Of a stretch of 23,955 bases of DNA, positions 1-7,778 are shown piece by piece; position 1 is the stretch's first letter; the number at the start of each line of letters is the position of its first letter. The notes below the pieces were generated by a model. That model did not search any database and had not been told where the DNA came from. It worked only from the letters and a program-made list of their open reading frames with translations. The translations under genes and the position numbers were made by a program. Source of the DNA: CAZQIC01 sp964593555. GTDB taxonomy: Bacteria > Bacteroidota > Bacteroidia > JAFLBG01. The DNA lies in assembly GCA_964593555.1 (NCBI GenBank), contig CAZQIC010000070.1:1-23955 (forward strand). The letters are read 5' to 3'.

Positions 1-1
1 T

Positions 2-53
2 ATCAATTAGTTATATCGTTATTTATTAACAATTTGATTTTTAGAACTCCCCT
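2..53 (+). repeat. Left copy of 52-bp terminal inverted repeat
   Basis: These 52 bases are the exact reverse complement of 23904-23955 at the other end of the window. The match stops at 53/23904; beyond it the two flanks differ. The block is AT-rich with a short C-run (49-52). The right copy lies just upstream of a small lanthipeptide-like gene and probably holds its promoter, but no gene follows this left copy in the same orientation. It may be a dispersed repeat at which the assembly broke, or a true element end. Confidence 0.95.
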
Positions 54-153
54 TATATAAAAATAAACAGATTTTTCTAAAAACCTACCTAAATAAGCCT
101 TATTTAAAGGTCCCTAATTTACATCAACAGTGCCATGTTAATAACTAGAACCC

Positions 154-243
154 CTGGAAAGGTAACCTGGCAAGGGTTTCAAGCGTAAACCCTCCCCAGA
201 TCACGATGAAAAGACCAGTAAACATTAGTAGAGGGAGGGCTGT
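154..243 (+). promoter_or_regulatory. Candidate structured leader with alternative pairing at the ribosome-binding region
   Basis: A stem can form from CTGG (167-170) and AGGGTTT (173-179) with AAACCCT (187-193) and CCAG (196-199), giving 11 pairs with a 2x2 internal loop and a 7-base apical loop. The purine-rich GGGAGGG at 233-239, four bases before the ATG at 244, is perfectly complementary to CCCTCCC at 190-196, which overlaps the 3' arm of that stem. The two pairings exclude each other, so the leader could open or mask the start region. It does not match any riboswitch consensus I know. No gene is visible in 1-243. Function is inference. Confidence 0.35.
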
Positions 244-3200
244 ATGGAAGACTACTATGACTTTTACAAACGCGTATTTTCTGTCTATTTTCTTATCCCC
301 GTTTTGTTGCTTTCAGGCACAAAACTTTATGGGTCCCATGCTCAAAGTGCGGACTTAACCTATAAATGCCTTGGTGGTAACCAATATGAGTTATCACTTT
401 CTTTTTACCGCGACTGTGCCGGTGTTGGAGCGTCCAATAGTGTTTCAATAAATATTTCTTCTGCATCATGCGGTAGTAATTTTTCGGCAACCCTTTTGCC
501 AGTTGCAGGAACCGGAAATAATGTAACACCTATATGTGCTGCTGTTCAAACTGTTTGCTCTGGAGGAAAATACCCCGGTGTACAGGAATATGTTTATAAA
601 GGAACAATTACATTACCATCACAATGCGCCGATTGGATTTTTAGTTTTTCACTTTGTTGCAGAAATGCTGCTATCAACACCATTATTAATCCGGGTGGCG
701 CAAATATTTATGTTCAGGCAAGTCTTGATAATTTAAATTTTCCATGCAACAATTCTCCCGTTTTTTCCAACAAGCCTATTCCGTTTGTTTGTGCAGGAGA
801 TAAATATTGTTTTAATCATGGCGCAACAGATGCTGACGGAGATTCTTTAGTTTACTCATTGATCGCGCCGGCAACAAGCGCATCAACATCTGTTACGTAT
901 ATCAATCCCTACTCTGCTACGCAACCTTTGTTATCAAATCCTGCGGTATCGTTCAACACGCTTACAGGAGATATTTGTATGAAACCAACACAATTGGAAG
1001 TTGCAGTAATGGCAGTTAAGGTGGAGGAATACAGAAAAGGGAAATTGATTGGAAGTGTTGTGCGGGATATTCAATTGCGTGTTATCGCATGTAGCAATAA
1101 TAATCCAAATGTATCAGGAATAAATGGTACAACTAATTTTACACTCACTGCGTGTGCCGGAGCGCCTATAACTTTTACAGTAAATAGTGCTGATCTCGAT
1201 TCGGCACAAAAAGTAACCATGACATGGAACAATGGTATTCCCGGAGCAACGTTCACTAGTTCAGGAGGAGCAAGGCCAACTGGAACTTTTTCATGGACAC
1301 CTACTGCTGCCAATATTAGTGCGAATGGACATTGCTTTACAATAACAGTAAAGGATGATAATTGTCCTTACAATGGCAGCCAGACTTTTGCATTTTGTAT
1401 AACCGTAGTTGGTATTGCGGCAACAACTACCACTACGCCGGCAAATTGCAATGCATCAGACGGAAGCGCGACTATAATTACAATTGGAGGGAATGCACCT
1501 TTCACTTACCAATGGTCCTCTAATGGAGGAAATGCACCAAGCGCAAACGGCCTCTCCGCCGGAACGTATACTTTTTCTGTGACCGAAAATAACGGATGTT
1601 TTTTCAGCGATACGGTAAACGTTGCGAATGGTGGATCTCCTGGGAATGCAACCGCAACTACAAATCCCATATCCTGTTTTGGCGGAGTAGATGGTACAGC
1701 AACAATAAACGGCAATGGAGGGAAAAAACCTTATTCATATCAATGGTCAAATGGCGCAACAACGGTGACAACAACAGGATTAACACAAGGGCTTTATCAA
1801 TTTTCCTTAACTACAAATAATGGTTGTGTGACCACGGGCTCGTTAGCATTAACACAACCAGCCGCTGTTGTACCCGCAATATCTTCATCGAACAACGTAT
1901 TGTGTACAGGAGGAAATACCGGAAGTGCGAACATCAGCGCAAGCGGCGGAACGTCTCCATATAATTTTTTATGGTCAGGAAACAATGCTACAACTGCTGC
2001 AGTAAGTGGATTAGCAGCGGGAACATATAGCGTAATTGTAACTGACAATAATGGTTGTACTGTAAATACAAGTGTTACTATTACACAACCTCAGCAATTA
2101 GTAGTTGCAACATCCAATTCGAATAACGTGTCGTGTAATGGTGGCAACAATGGTTCGGTGAATGTAAATACTTCGGGCGGTATTCCTCCATATGCTTACG
2201 TATGGTCGACCGGAGCAGGGACATCTGCATTGTTAAATAATTTACCCGCCGGTAGTTATTCTGTAATGGTAACCGACATGAATGGATGTACTGCAATAGC
2301 TATTGCTTCCGTTTCCCAACCATCGGTTCTCTTCAGTAATGTACTGGGAGTTAAAAATGTTAATTGTTTTGGCGGCAATGATGGGAATGCAACCATTACT
2401 GTAAACGGAGGTACTGCTCCTTACAATTACATATGGTCAACGCCCTCCGGAAATAATAATATGGCAAGTAGTCTGAGCGCTGGTAATTATAGCGTTACTG
2501 TAAATGATAATAATGGATGCTCTACGAATGCGGTCATCGCTATTACACAGCCTGCTTTATTAAATGTAACTTCTGCTCCGAATACAAATGTGAGTTGCTT
2601 TGGCGGCAGCAATGGAGTAGCAACTGTAAATACCAGCGGTGGTATTCAGCCGTATACGTATCAATGGCAGGGAAGTACTTCTAATACTGCCTCATCAAAT
2701 AATTTAATTGCCGGAATTTATTCTGTGACTGTTACGGATGTGAATGGATGTAAATCACTTACCAATACTGCAATTACTCAACCGTCGATTTTATCGTTAA
2801 GTATTCCTTCAACCACAAGTGTATCTTGTTTCGGCGGAAACAATGGCTCTTTAACCGCTCAAGCAGTCGGGGGAATTTCTCCGTACAATTTTTTATGGAC
2901 AACAACAGGCGCAACAACAAGTTCAATTAATAATTTGATCGCGGGATTTTACTCTGTAAAAGTTACGGATGCCAATGGATGTAGCATATCTGCTAATGCT
3001 ATTACCTCGCAGCCAACACAAATTGCAATAAGTACAGCGAATACGAAAAATATCAGTTGTTTTAATGGAAGCGATGGCTCTGCAACTATTACAGCAGTAG
3101 GCGGAAGAAGTCCTTACATTTATTCGTGGTCAGGTACAGGTATTATTGGGCCCTCTATCAATAATCGTTTTGCCGGAAATTACCAGGTTATAATTACAGA

Positions 3201-3348
3201 TAACAATGGATGTATAGTTACTAATACTGTTGTATTGACACAACCGACCGCGCTTACTTCATCGGTATTTTTATTGAACAATGTCACCTGTTTTGGTGGA
3301 AATAATGGAGGTGCCACTGGTCAAATGGATTTTCGGGTCAATTGGTAA
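244..3348 (+). CDS. SprB-repeat T9SS cargo protein, N-terminal part of a disrupted gene
   Basis: This is a secreted cell-surface protein of the gliding/adhesin type. A hydrophobic signal segment at about residues 12-34 is followed by a mature start (ADLTYKCLGG...) common in large Bacteroidota surface proteins, an Ig-like region to about residue 389, then SprB-like repeats of about 75 residues. The repeats share a core of CFGG(N)NG, a GG.xPY.xxW strand, LxAGxYSVxVTDxNGC and xITQP. Eight are complete; the ninth breaks after 'CFGGNNGGA' and reading ends 12 residues later. The W-S-N-G continuation and the C-terminal sorting domain lie in another frame at 3342-3944, so this was one gene of about 1,250 codons. 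The start at 244 is the only good one before the signal segment. Without its sorting domain this product should not be exported by the T9SS. Confidence 0.85.
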   Translation: MEDYYDFYKRVFSVYFLIPVLLLSGTKLYGSHAQSADLTYKCLGGNQYELSLSFYRDCAGVGASNSVSINISSASCGSNFSATLLPVAGTGNNVTPICAAVQTVCSGGKYPGVQEYVYKGTITLPSQCADWIFSFSLCCRNAAINTIINPGGANIYVQASLDNLNFPCNNSPVFSNKPIPFVCAGDKYCFNHGATDADGDSLVYSLIAPATSASTSVTYINPYSATQPLLSNPAVSFNTLTGDICMKPTQLEVAVMAVKVEEYRKGKLIGSVVRDIQLRVIACSNNNPNVSGINGTTNFTLTACAGAPITFTVNSADLDSAQKVTMTWNNGIPGATFTSSGGARPTGTFSWTPTAANISANGHCFTITVKDDNCPYNGSQTFAFCITVVGIAATTTTTPANCNASDGSATIITIGGNAPFTYQWSSNGGNAPSANGLSAGTYTFSVTENNGCFFSDTVNVANGGSPGNATATTNPISCFGGVDGTATINGNGGKKPYSYQWSNGATTVTTTGLTQGLYQFSLTTNNGCVTTGSLALTQPAAVVPAISSSNNVLCTGGNTGSANISASGGTSPYNFLWSGNNATTAAVSGLAAGTYSVIVTDNNGCTVNTSVTITQPQQLVVATSNSNNVSCNGGNNGSVNVNTSGGIPPYAYVWSTGAGTSALLNNLPAGSYSVMVTDMNGCTAIAIASVSQPSVLFSNVLGVKNVNCFGGNDGNATITVNGGTAPYNYIWSTPSGNNNMASSLSAGNYSVTVNDNNGCSTNAVIAITQPALLNVTSAPNTNVSCFGGSNGVATVNTSGGIQPYTYQWQGSTSNTASSNNLIAGIYSVTVTDVNGCKSLTNTAITQPSILSLSIPSTTSVSCFGGNNGSLTAQAVGGISPYNFLWTTTGATTSSINNLIAGFYSVKVTDANGCSISANAITSQPTQIAISTANTKNISCFNGSDGSATITAVGGRSPYIYSWSGTGIIGPSINNRFAGNYQVIITDNNGCIVTNTVVLTQPTALTSSVFLLNNVTCFGGNNGGATGQMDFRVNW

Positions 3349-3426
3349 CCGGACTTTCAAATGGTATTTTTACCGTAACTGTTTCTGATAATATTGGTTG
3401 TAGTAAAACACACACAGTTGTTGTTA
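1411..3426 (+). repeat. Array of nine SprB-like repeats (about 225 bp each)
   Basis: Nine tandem coding repeats of about 75 residues run through the surface protein gene. They are diverged at DNA level but keep the pattern cysteine - GGNNG - GG - PY - W - AGxYSVxVTDxNGC - TQP. Such arrays are typical of the SprB repeat family (PF13573) in gliding and adhesion proteins. The last unit lacks about 40 bases between its NNG and tryptophan positions, which shifts the frame near 3313-3318. Repeat arrays can change length by recombination and can also be collapsed by assemblers. Confidence 0.85.
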
Positions 3427-3944
3427 ATACAAACCCTAACCCAATTGCTAATGCAGGAACAGATAAAAAAATTAAGACTGGAGAACAAATACAATTGCAA
3501 GCATTGGGCGGAATTAATTACAATTGGCACCCATCGGCGGGGCTTGACTGCTGGAGTTGTTCAAATCCTATTGCAAATCCCGGAAATACCACAACGTATT
3601 ATGTAATTGTTTCTGATGATAATGGATGTACAAGTATGGATTCTGTTATTGTAGAATTAGAAAGTATATGCACAGATTTGTTTATCCCCAATGTTTTTTC
3701 TCCTAACAATGATGGACAAAATGATGTCTTTAAAATATATGGCAGTTGTGTAAAAGAAGCGGTTCTTACTATTTATGACCAGTGGGGTGAAAAAATTTTT
3801 GATGCCTCGGGCGACTCACCCAATTGGGATGGAACATACAAAGGCAGGGAATTTAGCTCAGATGTGTTTATGTACAAAGCAAAAATAATACTTGTAACCG
3901 GAGATGAAATAAGTAAAACAGGCAATATTAGTTTAGTGAAGTAA
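3342..3944 (+). CDS. C-terminal part of the SprB-repeat protein with type B (CHU_C) sorting domain
   Basis: This frame continues the disrupted surface protein. Reading back before the nominal TTG start at 3342, the frame gives W-S-N-G-F-S-G-Q, the expected second half of the ninth repeat, so the real gene did not start here. Order: end of repeat nine (GIFTVTVSDNIGC), a PKD/Ig-like domain at about residues 30-105 (ANAGTDKKI ... TTYYVIVSDDNGC), then a gliding-motility C-terminal domain at about 110-200 (IPNVFSPNNDGQNDVF, IYDQWGEKIF, WDGTYKG). That domain is a type B T9SS sorting signal and takes cargo across the outer membrane. No ribosome-binding site is evident at 3342. The gene converges on the minus-strand gene at 3952 with only 7 bases between them. 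Confidence 0.8.
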   Translation: MVTGLSNGIFTVTVSDNIGCSKTHTVVVNTNPNPIANAGTDKKIKTGEQIQLQALGGINYNWHPSAGLDCWSCSNPIANPGNTTTYYVIVSDDNGCTSMDSVIVELESICTDLFIPNVFSPNNDGQNDVFKIYGSCVKEAVLTIYDQWGEKIFDASGDSPNWDGTYKGREFSSDVFMYKAKIILVTGDEISKTGNISLVK

Positions 3945-3951
3945 ATCAATT

Positions 3952-4614
3952 TTACTTTATTCTTTGACCCTGTTCTTTTATTTTCGAAAACAGATTTTCA
4001 TCCTCTTCTCTCTTAAAAAAGTGAAATTTTACAAATTTGTTGAAGCGTATGTAAATCAGTTCTTCCAGTTCTTTAATTAGGTGTGCCTTATCGATGGACG
4101 AATCAATTCCTATGAAATAAGGCAGCTCTTCATTTCCGCTAACGTTAATAAATTTTCCAACAAATAATCCATTAACATTAACATTTTTTAGTACAAAGGC
4201 AGAAATAGATTTCTCAAGTTCACGGAACTCATCGACGGAAATTTCGGTAAACAATGTGTACGCAGTTTTAATATCGACTGTCTTTTCTACCTGATTAAAG
4301 AATTCGAGATTTATTCTAATATCGTTGGTTACATCAAGTCCGCCTTTATTATTAAAACGGATGGCTGAGTATGTATTAAAAGGCCCCGAGGGAATAAACC
4401 ATGGTCCAAAAAGAGTGGTTATCAGGTTATATTTTTTTTGGAATGTTTTTAATTCGTTTTCGTTGTGGATTAAAAATGCGGGAGACAACCTTTTTAAACT
4501 AATGGCAACCAATGAAATTCGATAACTAAAGATTTTAAATGTACAACCAGCATCAATTTTTCTTTTGATGTCTTCTGTGTTTAAGCCATCTATATTTTCA
4601 AGCTTATATTTCAT
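3952..4614 (-). CDS. Conserved hypothetical protein
   Basis: The product has 220 residues, no signal peptide and no clear transmembrane helix. Its most distinctive part is at residues 24-99: a segment beginning CTFKIFSYRIS, then an aromatic/proline-rich stretch (FGPWFIPSGPFNTYSAIRF) ending in GGLDVTNDI. I have seen this arrangement (GIPWGPIYT ... GGxDVT) in uncharacterised Bacteroidota and other bacterial proteins, but I know no function. The C-terminal half is mixed alpha/beta with a basic tail. It is the third gene of a probable minus-strand operon after the secreted protein (5204) and the acetyltransferase (4643), 28 bases downstream of the latter. No catalytic motif is visible. Confidence 0.75.
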   Translation of the reverse strand: MKYKLENIDGLNTEDIKRKIDAGCTFKIFSYRISLVAISLKRLSPAFLIHNENELKTFQKKYNLITTLFGPWFIPSGPFNTYSAIRFNNKGGLDVTNDIRINLEFFNQVEKTVDIKTAYTLFTEISVDEFRELEKSISAFVLKNVNVNGLFVGKFINVSGNEELPYFIGIDSSIDKAHLIKELEELIYIRFNKFVKFHFFKREEDENLFSKIKEQGQRIK

Positions 4615-4642
4615 TACAGCAAATTCGCAGTAAGTTTAATTT

Positions 4643-5200
4643 TCAAATTACCTCACTATCAATAATACTATAATAAGCGGAATTTCTTTTTGTTCCATTG
4701 TCACGCAACATATCGTTTCTAAGTATTCCCTCAAATTTTCCGCCAATTTTTTCTATGGCTTTCCGGGAGCGTATATTGTTTTCGTCAGTTTTAAATTGAA
4801 CACGAATTGCATTTAATTTTTCAAAGCAATACGTAAGCAATAATAATTTACATTCTAAATTTACTGTTGTTCCCCAATAGTTTGGATGCAGCCATGTCCA
4901 GCCGATCTCCAGTTTTTTATGTTGCGCCTGAATGTCAAGAAACCTCGTCGCACCAATAATTTTTTTGTGGACTTTGTGATAAATTACAAATGGGAATTGC
5001 GTCTCCTTTTCTTTTTCGTTCAAGGCCGAGCTTAACGACTCCCCAAATTTTATAGAGTCACTTCCATCTATTACATAAAACTCCCAGACCTTTTTTTCTT
5101 TGGATAATTTTTCAAGTTCCTCAAAATGATTTTTCTCCAATGGAATCAGCTCAATATTTCTCCCATTTAAAAGCGTGTATTTATTTATCCAGGGATCCAT
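4643..5200 (-). CDS. GNAT-family N-acetyltransferase (RimJ/RimL-like)
   Basis: The product has 185 residues and the layout of a single GNAT domain, which transfers an acetyl group from acetyl-CoA to an amine. An N-terminal strand, 'LLNGRNIELIPLEKNHFEEL' (residues 10-29), is typical of RimJ/RimL-like enzymes. The acetyl-CoA-binding region is at about 98-126 (EIGWTWLHPNYWGTTVNLE), and the conserved C-terminal part has N-N-x-R-S-R-K-A-I-E-K-I-G (141-153). The usual Q/R-x-x-G-x-G/A loop is degenerate here (Y-W-G-T-T-V-N). The ATG lies 3 bases after the stop of the upstream secreted-protein gene, so translation is probably coupled. Substrate unknown: a ribosomal protein, another protein N-terminus or a small amine are all possible. 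Confidence 0.85.
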   Translation of the reverse strand: MDPWINKYTLLNGRNIELIPLEKNHFEELEKLSKEKKVWEFYVIDGSDSIKFGESLSSALNEKEKETQFPFVIYHKVHKKIIGATRFLDIQAQHKKLEIGWTWLHPNYWGTTVNLECKLLLLTYCFEKLNAIRVQFKTDENNIRSRKAIEKIGGKFEGILRNDMLRDNGTKRNSAYYSIIDSEVI

Positions 5201-5203
5201 TTA

Positions 5204-5638
5204 TTATTTTGTTACGGTAGGCTCTCCCAATATCTGGTCAAAGGCCACGCGCATGATCCAGGCTTTTTCAGTAGCATCAAAACTGGCATATGCCTTATCA
5301 AGCGCGTCTTCCAGAAGAGTTTTCACATCCTTGCATTTAGACCCGTACTTGTGTAAAATTTTATAAGCGGCTCCTTCGTAGATCATATAGCAGCCAACAT
5401 GATTTCCTTCATTATAGGTGGGAGCACCAACATCTATGGCCTGCCCAATGATCGCCAGTATTGCATCAATTTTTCCGCAGCCCTTCCCTATCTGTTTTGT
5501 CGGGGCATGGTGAAGAATTTTTTTATTCTCTGTTTTAGTTATTTTTCTTTTAACGGTATCAGCAGGTAATAAATTTGTTTCCGAAAAAATTGGAGAGATG
5601 AAAAGTAAATATAGAATGAATGTTAGTTTAAATTTCAT
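5204..5638 (-). CDS. Small secreted hypothetical protein
   Basis: An in-frame start exists upstream at 5668, but the ATG at 5638 puts a normal signal peptide first (MKFKLTFILYLLFISPIFS), so I chose it; the product is then 144 residues. After a basic linker, the mature part has three cysteines (GKGCGK, VGCYM, SKCKD) and a helical C-terminal half (DALDKAYASFDATEKAWIMRVAFDQIL). It is probably periplasmic or secreted. I do not recognise the family. It is the first gene of a likely three-gene minus-strand unit with the acetyltransferase (3-base gap) and the conserved hypothetical at 3952. Confidence 0.7.
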   Translation of the reverse strand: MKFKLTFILYLLFISPIFSETNLLPADTVKRKITKTENKKILHHAPTKQIGKGCGKIDAILAIIGQAIDVGAPTYNEGNHVGCYMIYEGAAYKILHKYGSKCKDVKTLLEDALDKAYASFDATEKAWIMRVAFDQILGEPTVTK

Positions 5639-5738
5639 GAAATTTTTTTTTGAGATTGATAAAAGCAATTTACGACAAAAAGTAATTGCGATGGATGTGG
5701 AAAGAAAATATTGTGATCAGCTGGATGAATTTGCCTAC

Positions 5739-6350
5739 TTAGTCTTGCATTTTACTCTTCAATAAACTTTTATAATCGTCATTAAGTTTGGCAGAAATTG
5801 AATCAAAGGGCAGCTCTTTAATTTCAAAAGGGATATTTTCTAAGGACTCGACCAAATTTTTACTTTCTGCTTTTCTTTCTTTCACAGTGGCGTTATTTGT
5901 ACTTAAATAAAATATAAATTCATTTAAAGCATAGTAGTCAAGATCATTGGATTGGAATACTTCGCGCACAGAGGTTATTCGGCCAGCTTTTAAATAAAAT
6001 TGAGCATAAGAATATCCGTAGTCTCCACAAACCAGGCTGTCAAGCACAACGGTTTCATTTGTCTTTGCCAATGAATATTTTGTAAAGGCTCCAAATGCAT
6101 CGCCGCCGCCATACTCCTGAGTCAATTCTAATTCCGGATCATTTTTAAAAAATGAAATTAAATAATTGTCAATGGTGTCCTTTCCCCAAAACGATCGATA
6201 GCAAACAGGAGATAACGCTGTAATTACAGAATCTTTTTTTTCTTGACTGGTTGTATCTTGTTTTTTTTGAGATGGAGTTGCACACGAGGCAAGAAAAAAG
6301 ATTATTATAAATGCAGGCGAAAGCTTAAATAATAATAGTTGTATTTTCAT
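5739..6350 (-). CDS. Lipoprotein of unknown function
   Basis: The ATG at 6350 begins MKIQLLLFKL, a hydrophobic stretch and a lipobox L-A-S-C with the lipidated cysteine at residue 23; an upstream in-frame start at 6374 would add eight residues before the signal and is less likely. The mature part opens with a Ser/Thr/Lys-rich linker, then a folded domain of about 160 residues containing WGKDTIDNYL, GGGDAFGAF and VCGDYGYSY. The C-terminus is charged and helical. Acidic residues after the cysteine are not prominent, so inner- or outer-membrane placement is unclear. The family is not recognised. It follows the helicase by 49 bases on the same strand and may be read through from it. Confidence 0.7.
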   Translation of the reverse strand: MKIQLLLFKLSPAFIIIFFLASCATPSQKKQDTTSQEKKDSVITALSPVCYRSFWGKDTIDNYLISFFKNDPELELTQEYGGGDAFGAFTKYSLAKTNETVVLDSLVCGDYGYSYAQFYLKAGRITSVREVFQSNDLDYYALNEFIFYLSTNNATVKERKAESKNLVESLENIPFEIKELPFDSISAKLNDDYKSLLKSKMQD

Positions 6351-6399
6351 TGATTTTTTTAATTGTAACGGCAATTTACAATAAAAGATAAGGCCAGTT

Positions 6400-7542
6400 T
6401 TAAAATCCTTTCAAATCAATACCATCAGAATCGATCATGGTCACCGGCTTTCCCATCTTTTTTTGGATGACCTTAAAATGATGTTGCTCTTCAGGAGCAA
6501 TAAAGGAAATGGCTTTGCCAGGATTTTCTGCGCGGCCGGTCCTGCCAATACGATGAACATAGTCCTTGGGGGAACGAGGTAATTCATAATTAATTACGCA
6601 GGGTAAAAAATTAATATCAATACCACGCGCAAGCAAATCGGTTGCAACCAAAACACGCAGTTTACCCGATTTAAATTTCTTTAATGCATCTGTCCTCGCG
6701 CCCTGGCTTTTTTTACTGTGGATAGCAGCAGCATCAATTCCATTTTTTCGGAGTTTGTCTGCAACGTTATCCGCCTTGTAAACAGATGACGTAAAAACCA
6801 GCACCTGCTTGAGGTCACTTTGTTTAATTAGATAGCGGAGCAAAGGCCCCTTCTTTTCATCAGGCACAAAATAGGCCGACTGTGTAATAAGATCAAAGTT
6901 ATCTTTTTCAGGAGTTATTTTAATAACCAAGGGCTCATGCAATATGAGTTGGTTGATATTATTTACATCCTCACTAAGTGTTGCAGAAAACAAAAGATTC
7001 TGACGCTTTTTTGGTAGCAATGCAAGAATGCGATTTACTTCTTCTTTAAAACCGAGATTGAGCATTTTATCTGCCTCGTCCAGTACGAGCGTTTCTATAG
7101 AGGATAAATGCACCGCATTTGATTCTACCAATTCCAATAATCTTCCGGGAGTTGCGATCAAAACATTAACGCCTTGCAAGGCCATCATTTGCGGGTTAAT
7201 GGAAATGCCTCCGAAAACAGCGATCGATTTTATTTTTTGTGGTAATGTAGAAGAAAATAATTTGAAAACTGTTTCTACTTGTACTGCCAGTTCACGTGTA
7301 GGAACTAACACCAAAACATTCGCGTGCCGATTCTTATGAATAACTTTACTTTGGAAGCTCATCAGGATCGGCAACACATACGCTACTGTTTTGCCCGATC
7401 CTGTTGGGGCAATGCCTAAAAGATCTTTCTTATTTATGATAGCAGGAATGGCTTGCTGCTGGATAGGGTAGGGCTGCTTGTAATTTTCGCCGGCCAATTT
7501 TTCTAATAATGCGGGAGATAAACCTAAAGAAGTAAATGGCAT
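6400..7542 (-). CDS. rhlE: DEAD-box ATP-dependent RNA helicase (RhlE-like)
   Basis: This enzyme uses ATP to unwind or remodel RNA, usually in ribosome assembly or RNA decay. All core motifs are present: Q motif (PYPIQQQAIPAI, residues 24-35), motif I A-P-T-G-S-G-K-T (45-52), Ia PTREL (81-85), Ib TPGR (131-134), II D-E-A-D (155-158), III S-A-T (186-188), V ATDLLARGID (300-309) and VI HRIGRTGR (330-337). At 380 residues it consists of the two RecA-like domains with almost no C-terminal extension, shorter than many RhlE proteins, which carry a basic tail. The symbol is by family resemblance; SrmB-like or other DEAD-box subgroups are possible. Confidence 0.93.
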   Translation of the reverse strand: MPFTSLGLSPALLEKLAGENYKQPYPIQQQAIPAIINKKDLLGIAPTGSGKTVAYVLPILMSFQSKVIHKNRHANVLVLVPTRELAVQVETVFKLFSSTLPQKIKSIAVFGGISINPQMMALQGVNVLIATPGRLLELVESNAVHLSSIETLVLDEADKMLNLGFKEEVNRILALLPKKRQNLLFSATLSEDVNNINQLILHEPLVIKITPEKDNFDLITQSAYFVPDEKKGPLLRYLIKQSDLKQVLVFTSSVYKADNVADKLRKNGIDAAAIHSKKSQGARTDALKKFKSGKLRVLVATDLLARGIDINFLPCVINYELPRSPKDYVHRIGRTGRAENPGKAISFIAPEEQHHFKVIQKKMGKPVTMIDSDGIDLKGF

Positions 7543-7613
7543 GGAAAGATATTATTATTTGAAAATGATTTTCCCCTATTGAACATACACAAAATCCAAT
7601 TCAGTAAAGCAGC

Positions 7614-7766
7614 CTAGCTAATCAACAGCCAATAAATAATCACCCATATGCCAGCAAAGAAAAATCCTACATACAACGCAGCAAGAAGATCTTTTGTTAT
7701 AAGCAACCGATACAAAGCCCAGCCTAGAAAAACGGCAATAAGAATAACAGGAATAAATAATCTCAA
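7614..7766 (-). CDS. Small two-helix membrane protein
   Basis: A 50-codon frame directly after accC encodes two hydrophobic stretches, LFIPVILIAVFLGWALYRLL and LYVGFFFAGIWVIIYWLLI, joined by a short loop with TKDLLAA, and ends at the TAG at 7614-7616. There is no ATG; TTG at 7766 or ATT at 7769 are the candidate starts, 12-15 bases after the accC stop. The match to a two-helix membrane protein and the tight position behind accC support it as real. Similar 50-60 residue proteins occur in other Bacteroidota as far as I recall. Function unknown. The remaining bases to the helicase start at 7542 show nothing else. Confidence 0.5.
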   Translation of the reverse strand: MRLFIPVILIAVFLGWALYRLLITKDLLAALYVGFFFAGIWVIIYWLLIS

Positions 7767-7778
7767 AATGTTTTTGTA

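Noticed and set aside
154..243. Known riboswitch (cyclic di-GMP, cobalamin, TPP, preQ1) in the first leader
   Set aside because: None of the conserved core words of these classes is present; only generic stems can be shown.
7028..7339. 103-codon frame on the plus strand opposite the helicase
   Set aside because: It is antisense to conserved helicase motifs and has no recognisable domain.
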